A stretch of 64,000 bases of DNA from Pseudoalteromonas sp. N1230-9 (GTDB taxonomy: Bacteria > Pseudomonadota > Gammaproteobacteria > Enterobacterales > Alteromonadaceae): positions 788,501-852,500 of the forward strand of contig NZ_CP090419.1 of NCBI RefSeq assembly GCF_032716425.1, in the 5' to 3' direction. The position numbers and the translations under genes were made by a program. The notes below the pieces were generated by a model. It was not told where the DNA came from, ran no database searches, and was given only the letters and a program-made list of their open reading frames with translations. Shown here piece by piece: positions 9,289-17,409 of this stretch. Each line of letters begins with the position of its first letter. Position 1 is the first letter of the stretch.

Positions 9289-10169
9289 TGATTAAAGAGT
9301 TGCTGCCATTTCTGTTTTTGCTCGTTTGGTAAGTCTTTAATTGCCAGCATACTATGTAGCATGGCATCAAATGGGTTTGCTAAATACTCTGGGGCTTGTC
9401 GCCACCAATAGTTCACCAACACATTAAACGGACTGGTTGCGCTAACCTGATGCCACCAAAGCGCTGGAATATAAATAGCATCGCCAGGGCCAAGAGTTGC
9501 CGATTGCGCTTTTGCTACAGCCTCATTAAAGCGTGGAAAGCGGCTGAAATCGGGGTTATTAAAATCAACCAAGCTAATTGCTTGCCCAGCGGGTGTAAAT
9601 TCGAGTGGACCAACGTAAAGATTATTGACCTGATCAGTTGGCAATAGAGTAAACGTACGCTCACCTGCAGCAACACAAGCTAGGTTATCGGCGTTGTCAT
9701 AGTGAGCCGCAATCTGACTATGATTTCCCACCCAGAGACTGGTTAAGCAGTTATAATCGGTCACTGTTAATGGGTTTTTAAGGCTAAAGCTAGGAGCGCA
9801 ATACTCCACAGCTGTAGAGCCCATATACAATGAATCACTGTCGGTTTGTGTGAGTGATATTGCTAATTTTTGTAGTACAGAAAGTAGGTTATCGGCGTGC
9901 TGTGAAAAATTAAGTCCCGTGAAATCAGCGTTATAAAAATAGCGACCTTGATGAATTGCGTCGCTACTAAAGCTGCGTACTGGGGCGTTATTGGCAAGGC
10001 CTAAAAGATAGTCTAGGGCGCTTTTAGAGCTTTGCTTAGCTGCAATGACTTGTGGCCAATCAGCGCAGAGATCTCTTATTACCAGTGGCTCAGTTAGCTC
10101 AGCTAAAAACGCTTTTAGATCAGCAATGCTTGCAGCTTGGCATTCTTTTATTGGCGCAGCCGCAAACAT
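9159..10169 (-). CDS. Cupin_8 / JmjC-like Fe(II)- and 2-oxoglutarate-dependent oxygenase homologue
   Basis: The 336-residue protein fits the cupin_8 (JmjC-like) fold. A complete metal-binding facial triad can be read: H156 and D158 in AAHYDNADN, and H240 in ALWWHQ after GPGDAIYIP. This suggests a functional Fe(II)/2-oxoglutarate hydroxylase rather than a structural cupin. It is the last gene of a leftward trio after SapC; its ATG overlaps the SapC stop by one base (TAATG). Genes of this kind often accompany halogenase-like and SapC genes beside TonB receptors, but the substrate is unknown. Protein or small-molecule hydroxylation are both open. Confidence 0.82.
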   Translation of the reverse strand: MFAAAPIKECQAASIADLKAFLAELTEPLVIRDLCADWPQVIAAKQSSKSALDYLLGLANNAPVRSFSSDAIHQGRYFYNADFTGLNFSQHADNLLSVLQKLAISLTQTDSDSLYMGSTAVEYCAPSFSLKNPLTVTDYNCLTSLWVGNHSQIAAHYDNADNLACVAAGERTFTLLPTDQVNNLYVGPLEFTPAGQAISLVDFNNPDFSRFPRFNEAVAKAQSATLGPGDAIYIPALWWHQVSATSPFNVLVNYWWRQAPEYLANPFDAMLHSMLAIKDLPNEQKQKWQQLFNHYVFADDVDLASHVAEPAQGILADIDELTARRIRQLLLQKLNR

Positions 10170-10894
10170 TACTGCCTAGCCCATTTTTTATTAAGCAAAT
10201 GAGGAATTTGCTCCATTGATGCCAGCACCATATAAATAGCCTGCAAGTCTCCTTGCTGTTGTAACTGCTTGAGTTGTTCAGCAGTTAAGTTATTTAGTGC
10301 CTGCTGGTTAATGGTATAGAAGCCAGTTACAGTGACTTTTTCACCATTTTTTTGAGCATATTCAATGCTAAACGTTTCGAGTAATTCAACGCTTAGCAAA
10401 CGTTCAAAAAAGTGATTAATTGTTTGGTGTTCTTGATGTAACGCGTTAAGTACTTGAGCAATATGATTTAAGTAATCGCTATTCCCACCATGTTCAAGGA
10501 AAATGGCTTCACCATCGCGTGTGCTTATACGTGGGCTGTCTAAATCAATATGTACCACCAGAGATTGCTCAGGAATACCATTGTTATACTGGGTTTGTTG
10601 GCCAATTAAAAATGGCTGGCGCTGCATACTTAGCGGTAAGTAACTCAGTTGCAATTCGCCTTGCTCGTTAAGCAGCAAGTTCTCGCCATTTTCAAAACCA
10701 AATAAAGCGAGGGCTTCGAATTGACCTGTTTGCGGGTGCTTACGAAATACGATAGGTTGATTTGCTTGAACTTTAGCAAACTCACTTGGAAATACGGTAG
10801 CGCAGCTAATATTGTCGCCCCAGTTAGCACCGCGTGTGGTGATCACTTTTAGGTCTTTATGGCTGATGTTATCAAGTAAGACATGATTGGCCAT
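10169..10894 (-). CDS. SapC-family protein
   Basis: The 241-residue protein resembles the SapC family (Pfam SapC). It has an N-terminal beta-rich segment with FPSEF and FRKHPQTGQFEALALFGFE, and a motif near residues 115-135 containing HIDLDSPR and DGEAIFLEHG. No signal peptide or membrane segment is seen. The family name comes from a Campylobacter surface-layer locus, and its biochemical function is not established. It sits between the halogenase-like gene (20-base gap) and the cupin gene (1-base overlap), so the three proteins are almost surely co-translated. A partner or scaffold role for the two oxygenase-type enzymes is inference. Confidence 0.8.
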   Translation of the reverse strand: MANHVLLDNISHKDLKVITTRGANWGDNISCATVFPSEFAKVQANQPIVFRKHPQTGQFEALALFGFENGENLLLNEQGELQLSYLPLSMQRQPFLIGQQTQYNNGIPEQSLVVHIDLDSPRISTRDGEAIFLEHGGNSDYLNHIAQVLNALHQEHQTINHFFERLLSVELLETFSIEYAQKNGEKVTVTGFYTINQQALNNLTAEQLKQLQQQGDLQAIYMVLASMEQIPHLLNKKWARQ

Positions 10895-10914
10895 TGGGCC
10901 TCCTAATGCTGAGA

Positions 10915-12462
10915 TTAAATAGGTTGTATACCAAATTGCTGAATATGATTTAACAGCTCGCGGTTAGTGGGTAGTTGTTGTAATCCGCGTTTGGCTTGTT
11001 GTTGGTTAGCACTAAAATGCTCAATAATAGCCGTTGGCATTGCAAGTACAGGAAATTGTGGCAATTGCTTCATTCCATAAAGTACATACTGGTAACTGGC
11101 TGCAGAGAAGACCTCTTGAGCACGGTCAAAGTCGTTTAACCACGGACTTTGATATTGCCAAAGTGCTAAGTTTTCTTGAAGTTGCAGAGGGATTGAGTTT
11201 GCCTCTTTATGGGCTTGCCAATAGGGACTAGTGCGCTTTGACAACACATAATGCAGCTTTAAAAATTCAATGATACGTTGCCAGCGATAATGGCACTGCT
11301 CATCAAACCGCTTTGCCAGTGTCGGCATTGCAGCACGATGTGTTGGGAAATTAGCAAGTAAGTTATTCAGGCCAAGCTCCACCATGACTAACGCTGAGGC
11401 TTCAAGTGGTTCAATAAAGCCTGCAGACATACCAATAGCTAAACAGTTTTTATACCAAAAACGGCGTCTATAGCCGGGCGTAAAACTAATTTCACGAAAT
11501 GTCAGTTCATTTTGCACGGTACCAGGCTGGGTTTTTGCAATGTACTGGCTAAGCGCCTGTTTCGCATCTTCGCTGCTGGCAAAACGACTTGAGTACACCA
11601 TACCTAGACCACGGCGGCTTTGTAAGCCGATATCCCAAATCCAACCGGCATCTTGCGCAGTGGCTTTGGTATAAGAAAGGATCTCTTGCTGCGGGTTTAA
11701 ATAGGGCACCTGTACGGCAACGGCTCGATCGTTAAATAACACATCGTGTTGCTCAATTAGCTCTATCCCGTAATGTTGATGTAACAGCTTTGCGTGGGTG
11801 CCAGAGCAATCAATAAATAAATCACCCGCAATAGTGCCATGATCGCGGGTTTGCAATGAACTAATATAGCCATCTTCATCACTATTGATACATTCAACAT
11901 GACTGACGATATGCTCAACGTTTAGTTTTGTGGTGCAGTGCTGTTGTAGCAGCATAGCAAACTTACCTGCATCTAAATGATAGCCATAGTTTGCTTCACC
12001 TTGATAGGCGCTATGCAAGTGGTTTTTTGGTGCTTTATGGTGATCGCATAAGTAGGTTTGGCTTGCCACCGCGTGGCTGAAACTCACGGCATCTTTGTTG
12101 GCAAACCAGTAAGGTGCAATATTTAATTGCTGATATGCCACCGGTAAGCTGAACGGGTGGTAATAATGTGCGTCGCCTTCATCGTCGCACCAGCCATCAA
12201 AGCGTGAGCCTTGTTTAAAAGACGCATCACAGCGTTGAATAAATTCACTTTCGCTAATGCCGATGGTTTTTAAGGTTTGTCGCATGGTTGGCCAAGTACC
12301 TTCACCGACACCAATGGTGGCAATATCGGGCGACTCAATCAGGGTGATCTGTGCGTTGTGAGTTAAATGGGGCTGGGCAGCAATTAAACCTGCAGACAAC
12401 CAACCTGCAGTACCACCACCTAAAATGACGACTTTTTTTACTTCTTTGTGTTGCATGTTCAA
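10915..12462 (-). CDS. Flavin-dependent halogenase homologue (tryptophan halogenase family)
   Basis: The 515-residue protein matches tryptophan-halogenase-type flavoenzymes in length and layout. The FAD-binding GGGTAGW is at residues 15-21, and a Lys at 83 (DASFKQG) is in the region where the catalytic lysine of PrnA-type enzymes lies. The usual WxWxIP block reads WIWDIGL (274-280), so the Pro is lost and replaced by Gly-Leu. It needs a reduced-flavin supply, and no flavin reductase is adjacent. It heads the trio with SapC and cupin_8 and follows the TonB receptor on the same strand. From general knowledge, homologues beside TonB receptors (BrvH, Xcc4156) halogenate indole in vitro, but their natural substrates are unknown. 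Confidence 0.85.
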   Translation of the reverse strand: MNMQHKEVKKVVILGGGTAGWLSAGLIAAQPHLTHNAQITLIESPDIATIGVGEGTWPTMRQTLKTIGISESEFIQRCDASFKQGSRFDGWCDDEGDAHYYHPFSLPVAYQQLNIAPYWFANKDAVSFSHAVASQTYLCDHHKAPKNHLHSAYQGEANYGYHLDAGKFAMLLQQHCTTKLNVEHIVSHVECINSDEDGYISSLQTRDHGTIAGDLFIDCSGTHAKLLHQHYGIELIEQHDVLFNDRAVAVQVPYLNPQQEILSYTKATAQDAGWIWDIGLQSRRGLGMVYSSRFASSEDAKQALSQYIAKTQPGTVQNELTFREISFTPGYRRRFWYKNCLAIGMSAGFIEPLEASALVMVELGLNNLLANFPTHRAAMPTLAKRFDEQCHYRWQRIIEFLKLHYVLSKRTSPYWQAHKEANSIPLQLQENLALWQYQSPWLNDFDRAQEVFSAASYQYVLYGMKQLPQFPVLAMPTAIIEHFSANQQQAKRGLQQLPTNRELLNHIQQFGIQPI

Positions 12463-12503
12463 GGCTACCTCAAATGCTATATAGACAAACTAGCATAATT
12501 GTG

Positions 12504-12534
12504 AAAAAAAAAGCCGCTGTTGAGCGGCTTTTTT
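12504..12534 (-). terminator. Intrinsic terminator between TonB receptor and halogenase-like gene
   Basis: On the minus strand, AAAAAAGCCGC-tcaaca-GCGGCTTTTTTTTT forms a 7-8 bp GC-rich stem followed by a U-run. It would end most receptor transcripts and lower expression of the halogenase-SapC-cupin trio relative to the receptor. Confidence 0.8.
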
Positions 12535-12546
12535 GACAACAAAATG

Positions 12547-15492
12547 CTAAAACGAGTAGCGGAAGCCGATGTTGTAGCGCGCACCGTATTGGTTTGCACG
12601 TAACAGCTGCTCAGAGTAACGAACGTAGGTACGCTGCGTTTCATCTGTTAGGTTTAGACCTTCAACAAACACCGTTAGGTTCTCGTTTACTGCATAGTTC
12701 ACGTTGATATCCCACTGACCATAAGACTCAGTGAAGATTGGTGAAGCATGTTGGTCAAAGCCGGTTAAGAACTCATCACGCCAGTTATAAGAAATACGAG
12801 CCGATAAACCGTCTAAATCATAAATAGCAGAGAAGTTAGCTGAATCACTTAAGCCAGGCAGAGCAAATTGATAGCCAATAGCATCTCGGTCTGCTTCAAC
12901 ATCACCAAATACGAAAGTCGCGTTAGCGGCAATACCAAAGCCAGAATCACCAAACATATGTTGCGCTGCTAGTTCCCAGCCCCATAGGTTACCTGTTTCC
13001 ACATTGGTGTCGCGAGAAACATCAAAGATTGTGAGTGGATCAGTGCCAATGCCTGTAATACCTGTCCCTTGCTCAGTTCCTTGATTTTCATTGATTTTAT
13101 CGTGAATAGCTTGGTCAGAAGGTGTTACTCCTTCTGCTGCTAAGTCTTCACGGGCTTGATCAGCACGCTCGCCAAGGAATGGGTCACGAATATCTCCCAT
13201 GGTCTCTTGGGTTGTAATGTTAACAATGAAATTCTCAACTTGTTTACGATAGTAACCTGCAGATAGGTAGCTGCCTTCGCCATAATAATATTCAAGTGAT
13301 AAATCTATGTTGTCAGCTACGAATGGTTTCAAGTCAGGGTTACCCACAGCCACTTTACGTTGACCTACTTTTGGGTTACCTAAAAATGAGGTTGTTGAAC
13401 GCAGTGAATCAACCGGAGGGCGAGCGAGTGTTCGGCTATACGAAAAGCGAGCCATTACATCTTCTGTCACTTCAACATTAATATCTAAGTTTGGTAAAAA
13501 TTCACTGGTGCTGCCTTCACCACTTGCGAAAGCCTGCTCACCAAAGTTATATGACCACTCATTACCATTAACCCAGGTAATACCTGTTGCAGGTTTTTCT
13601 AGGCTTTGCGAGCTAACATCTGTTTTTTCATAGCGTAAACCGACCGCCATGGTGACATACATATTGTTAAATTCAGTTTCAAAGTTTGCTTGAGTGTAGA
13701 ATGATAAGGTTTTTTCGCTTACTCGATGATCATTATCAATCGGCCCTGCTTGTACCATTCCATTTAATTCAGCAGGCCAGCTACATGCGCCAATGCCTCC
13801 ATCTGGATGGTCACAGTCAATGCTTTGGGCGATGGCAACGATTTCATCAAAATCAGCATCGTAGTAGTAGTTTAATAGCTTATCGTTACCGCCGCCTGAG
13901 AAGCCGTCTAATAAACCTGAACTATCAACACGAGTAAACATGTCATCATTGTACCAATCAGCTGAGTTTAACCACCAACCAGCAGCAAGTTGCTCTGAAT
14001 AAGCTTGTGTGGTTCTAAAGTCAATTTTGGTATGTGAAACACCAAAATTGATACTTGTAAGGGCGCTATTATTTTCGTTTAACCAAGTCCCTTTTAACTG
14101 GTACTGATCAAGATCATTTGTGTTCGTATCTTTATTAACCCCAGCAAATAGCGTTCCCATATCACTAGGTAGAAGCTCTGCTTGGCCATTGGTTAATGTC
14201 ATATCAATTAGTGGAATTTCGCCTTGGCTAAAATCAGCCATTTTTTCATCGATATTAACAGTTGGGTTTTCACACCACGAGCATGAGGTATTACCAATGA
14301 TCATAAAGGCATCATGACCTAAACCAACCCCCGCTGTTTCTGCCGATGAGTTATGGGCATCAAACTCAATATTTAAAGTGTCGGTTACTTGCCAATCAAT
14401 ATTTAAACCAAGAGATTTATTTTCGTTGGTTGTTGCACCACGGTTTAGGTTTGTTGAGTAATCTCCGCCAAACTCGCTAACCTTAGTATATGTCCCATTT
14501 TCGTTAATCGTTGCAGAACTAACATTACCACCGTTGTTAAACCATACACCAAAACTACGGCCGTCTTTTTCAAACTCTAGTTTTGAATAAGTGTAATCAA
14601 GGGTTGTCGTTACGCGATCACTCGGCGCGTATTGCAGTACAAGTTGGCCATTGGTACGTTTACGCGAGTTATCAGAGAAAGCGTAACCCGCATTTTGTGG
14701 GTACCAAGTTGTACCGTCTGCACGTTGATTGTTGTCTGTTACATTTAAGTTTGGCGAGGTAGAGAGATCGACATTTGGGATCCAGTTATCAACCGCCATT
14801 GATTGCTCGCGGTTATCGCGTTCTTGCACTGAACCTGAGATTAAAATACCGAATTTGTCATCATTAAACGTATTACTGTAGATGCCTGATAATTCTGGTG
14901 TTACATCATCACCAGTTTCATTCGATGTATCGTGAACGGCTTTTGCACCGATAGAAGCATGTAAACCAGGATTTGAAAGTGGCTTTGCAGTCGTGATATT
15001 AACTGTTGCGCCAATGCCGCCACTAGGGATGTCGGCACGCGCCGTTTTATATACTTCAACACCGCTTACACTTTCTGTTGCGATGTCACCAAAATCGAAT
15101 GAACGTCCGCCCGTTGTTGGCATTTGACGATTGTTTAGGGTCACTAGGTTAAATTCAGGACCAAAACCACGCACGGTAATTTTGCTTCCTTCACCGTTAC
15201 TTCGGTCGATAGAGACACCGGTGATACGTTGCAGTGACTCGGCTAGGTTCGTGTCGGGGAACTTACCAATGTCTTCTGAAGTGATTGCATCAACAACACC
15301 TGCAGATTGACGTTTAATGTCCATTGATTTTACAAGGCTACCGCGGATCCCCGATACTTGTATAACTTCAATATCACTTGCTTTGTCGGATTGTTCTTCG
15401 GCGACAGCTGAGTGAGGAACTAGCGCGCTTAAACCCATTGCCACAGACAGGCTAATGGCAAGCTGCTTTCTCTTGAATTGTGTGTGGTTCAT
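12547..15492 (-). CDS. TonB-dependent outer-membrane receptor, probable beta-glucan oligosaccharide importer
   Basis: The 981-residue protein has a signal peptide (cleavage near AVAEE, residues 30-34) and a probable TonB box (IEVIQVSGIRGSL). A plug domain follows (DIGKFPDTNLAESLQRITGVSI), then a long 22-stranded-type barrel ending with aromatic Phe (YNIGFRYSF). Size and plug wording fit the carbohydrate-type receptors common in Alteromonadales. Two LacI-type operators lie 44 and 98 bases upstream of its start, the same palindrome as in front of the GH1/GH3 operons. Laminari-oligosaccharides are therefore the most likely cargo. The transport function depends on TonB-ExbBD encoded elsewhere. 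Confidence 0.92.
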   Translation of the reverse strand: MNHTQFKRKQLAISLSVAMGLSALVPHSAVAEEQSDKASDIEVIQVSGIRGSLVKSMDIKRQSAGVVDAITSEDIGKFPDTNLAESLQRITGVSIDRSNGEGSKITVRGFGPEFNLVTLNNRQMPTTGGRSFDFGDIATESVSGVEVYKTARADIPSGGIGATVNITTAKPLSNPGLHASIGAKAVHDTSNETGDDVTPELSGIYSNTFNDDKFGILISGSVQERDNREQSMAVDNWIPNVDLSTSPNLNVTDNNQRADGTTWYPQNAGYAFSDNSRKRTNGQLVLQYAPSDRVTTTLDYTYSKLEFEKDGRSFGVWFNNGGNVSSATINENGTYTKVSEFGGDYSTNLNRGATTNENKSLGLNIDWQVTDTLNIEFDAHNSSAETAGVGLGHDAFMIIGNTSCSWCENPTVNIDEKMADFSQGEIPLIDMTLTNGQAELLPSDMGTLFAGVNKDTNTNDLDQYQLKGTWLNENNSALTSINFGVSHTKIDFRTTQAYSEQLAAGWWLNSADWYNDDMFTRVDSSGLLDGFSGGGNDKLLNYYYDADFDEIVAIAQSIDCDHPDGGIGACSWPAELNGMVQAGPIDNDHRVSEKTLSFYTQANFETEFNNMYVTMAVGLRYEKTDVSSQSLEKPATGITWVNGNEWSYNFGEQAFASGEGSTSEFLPNLDINVEVTEDVMARFSYSRTLARPPVDSLRSTTSFLGNPKVGQRKVAVGNPDLKPFVADNIDLSLEYYYGEGSYLSAGYYRKQVENFIVNITTQETMGDIRDPFLGERADQAREDLAAEGVTPSDQAIHDKINENQGTEQGTGITGIGTDPLTIFDVSRDTNVETGNLWGWELAAQHMFGDSGFGIAANATFVFGDVEADRDAIGYQFALPGLSDSANFSAIYDLDGLSARISYNWRDEFLTGFDQHASPIFTESYGQWDINVNYAVNENLTVFVEGLNLTDETQRTYVRYSEQLLRANQYGARYNIGFRYSF

Positions 15493-15535
15493 GCAAATCT
15501 CCAGATTTGGTTTTATTTTTGTGTTTGTTGTCTAA

Positions 15536-15549
15536 TGTAAGCGCTTACA
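15536..15549. promoter_or_regulatory. LacI-type operator 3 (perfect palindrome) before the TonB receptor
   Basis: TGTAAGCGCTTACA is identical to operators 1 and 2. It is again followed to the right by a short A/T stretch and TTGCAA (15555-15560). It lies 44 bases before the receptor start, in promoter position. This is the main evidence that the receptor belongs to the glucan regulon. Confidence 0.8.
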
Positions 15550-15589
15550 TTTTGTTGCAAAAAAAATCGCCGAACCCGATTTTTATAAA

Positions 15590-15603
15590 TGTAACCGCTT
15601 ACA
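15590..15603. promoter_or_regulatory. LacI-type operator 4 (one mismatch)
   Basis: TGTAACCGCTTACA differs from the perfect palindrome at one base. It is 54 bases from operator 3, close to the 59-base spacing of the other pair. It is preceded by TATAAA (15584-15589), exactly as operator 2 is by TATAAA at 4174-4179. Looping between paired operators is possible. Confidence 0.6.
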
Positions 15604-15788
15604 ATAAGTTATTAGAAAGTAAAACAATCGTCAATAAAAATAACTTTTATGAACGCAATTAATATGTATGTTCATGTTATTATAGATATTATTTTAGCTA
15701 TAATTTTATTGTTGTAGTATGAAATGTATCTATTTTTAGCAATAATTGAAAAGGTTGCTCACCGAAAAGCACAATCTAGGAGACCATT

Positions 15789-16400
15789 ATGCGAGCAGTT
15801 AAATTTGTAAATGAGTTAGTCACACCAAGTAAAGTGGTTTGTGTTGGTCGAAATTATGCAGCTCATATCGCAGAACTTAATAATGAAACGCCAACCAGTA
15901 TGGTGTTATTTATAAAACCCAATAGTGCTTTGTCAGATACGCTTTGTGCTACTCACGGTGCTGAACAGTTACACTACGAGACCGAGTTGTGCTTTTTAGT
16001 TAAAGGTAAACAGCTTGCGGGTGTAGGGCTTGGGCTTGACCTAACAAAGCGCCGTTTACAATCAAATTTAAAAGAAAAGGGGTTACCTTGGGAGCGCGCT
16101 AAGGCATTTAATGGTGCCGCTCTTTTTAGTGACTTCGTACCATGTAATGATACCAAGCATTATCAGTTTAGTTTACTGATAGATGGTAAGCCTGCTCAGT
16201 ATGGTGACACACAATTAATGCTTCATAATGCCGAGAAAATCTTATCTGAAATCAGTGAATTTATGGATCTCGAAGACGGCGATATCATTATGACTGGTAC
16301 ACCTGAAGGAGTAGGGGAGGTCGAATCAGGTTCAACTTTCCAAGTGCTGCTTATGGATGAACAGACTGAGGTGTTGTCTCACCAGTGGCAGGCTGTTTGA
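15789..16400 (+). CDS. Fumarylacetoacetate hydrolase (FAH) family protein
   Basis: The 203-residue protein is a compact FAH-fold enzyme. Hallmarks are VGRNYAAHIAELNN near residues 20-33, the metal-binding YETELCFLV (about 58-66) and DGDIIMTGTPEGVGEV near 160-176. Relatives act as fumarylpyruvate or acylpyruvate hydrolases, oxaloacetate decarboxylases or tautomerases, cutting C-C bonds with Mg2+. It has a clear Shine-Dalgarno (AGGAGA at 15778-15783). The last 50 bases overlap the convergent solute-binding gene. Nothing around it points to a dedicated catabolic pathway, so the substrate is open. Confidence 0.87.
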   Translation: MRAVKFVNELVTPSKVVCVGRNYAAHIAELNNETPTSMVLFIKPNSALSDTLCATHGAEQLHYETELCFLVKGKQLAGVGLGLDLTKRRLQSNLKEKGLPWERAKAFNGAALFSDFVPCNDTKHYQFSLLIDGKPAQYGDTQLMLHNAEKILSEISEFMDLEDGDIIMTGTPEGVGEVESGSTFQVLLMDEQTEVLSHQWQAV

Positions 16401-17277
16401 TTGGGTTTAGTATCAAGCGCTCATACTGTGACGAAAAATCTGCAAAGTTTTGCTCTAACCATACTCGTTGACTCTGTTGGTAGCGCTCACTGGGTAATAC
16501 TTTTGTTTTTAATGCGTGATTGATTTCAGCGAGTACTTTTTCGGCGTAATTATTTGGAGCACTTGTTGAACAGCCAATCGCGCCAAGCATCATACTTTGC
16601 TTTGGGTTACCAATGCTTAGCTTTTCTATGTGTTGCTGATTTTTTTGATTGTAATAATCAGCAACAAACGGGTAATCAATTGTGTAATCAATATAACCAT
16701 GCTGAAGTTGCGTAAGAATCGCGTAATTAGGATGACTACCAGTGCTACTAAGCGCTGCGCTTTCGTATAACTTGGTATTTTTAGCTATTTTTTCAAATTT
16801 GCTCCCGAATTTACGCGCGTCGTTTTGACCAAATATAAACCCAGAGTCAGTCAGTAATGAGATCAAAGAAACAGGGTTACCATGAGCTTGGGTTATTTTT
16901 TTGGCTTGCTCATGGGTACTAAGTATTGTGAAAGGAGGGTAAACCGTGGTTGGGATTGAATAAGTCGCACGCTTAGTTTTTTGTTCCCGATGAATCATGC
17001 AGGAGTAACACGCCATATGACCTTCATCGAGGTACTTTCCTGCTCTTTTTTGTGGTAGTAATACTTTACTGTGATTAATGTTAGGCAGCGCTTCAATAAG
17101 CATATCTGTAATTTCATTACATAAACCACCCTGTTGGTTTTTTTCGCTTTTTTCTAGATAAAACGGCTTGCTGTCATTTTCGAGCCAAGTAATTGATAAC
17201 GTTTCTGAGGCATGAGCTAACGGAGCTAAAAACAAGCTTAAAACAGTATAAAATTTTAACTTCATATGCTTACTCAT
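16351..17277 (-). CDS. Orphan periplasmic solute-binding-type protein
   Basis: The product, about 308 residues, resembles family-3 periplasmic binding proteins. A signal peptide (LSLFLAPLAHAS) is followed by an alpha/beta binding domain starting near ETLSITWLENDSKPFY. Three ATGs at 17292, 17277 and 17265 are in frame. I favour 17277 for its weak GTGGG upstream, with low certainty. No permease or ATPase gene is adjacent, so it may be an accessory sensor or a stand-alone binding protein. A CYSCM motif near residue 85 may form a disulphide. Its 3' end overlaps the FAH gene by 50 bases. Confidence 0.72.
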   Translation of the reverse strand: MSKHMKLKFYTVLSLFLAPLAHASETLSITWLENDSKPFYLEKSEKNQQGGLCNEITDMLIEALPNINHSKVLLPQKRAGKYLDEGHMACYSCMIHREQKTKRATYSIPTTVYPPFTILSTHEQAKKITQAHGNPVSLISLLTDSGFIFGQNDARKFGSKFEKIAKNTKLYESAALSSTGSHPNYAILTQLQHGYIDYTIDYPFVADYYNQKNQQHIEKLSIGNPKQSMMLGAIGCSTSAPNNYAEKVLAEINHALKTKVLPSERYQQSQRVWLEQNFADFSSQYERLILNPIKQPATGETTPQSVHP

Positions 17278-17409
17278 CGAGAACCCACTCATAATTACTT
17301 ATGTTAACTATACACTAAAGTATTGAAAATATAATGGGTTGTTAAATAAATTACTGAATAAGTATTGCTTTTTGGGTGTTAATACTTATTCAGTCAGAAG
17401 TTTTATAGA

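Noticed and set aside
15480..15662. 60-codon plus-strand ORF in front of the TonB receptor
   Set aside because: It crosses the receptor start antisense and covers the operator region, with no ribosome site and unnatural composition.
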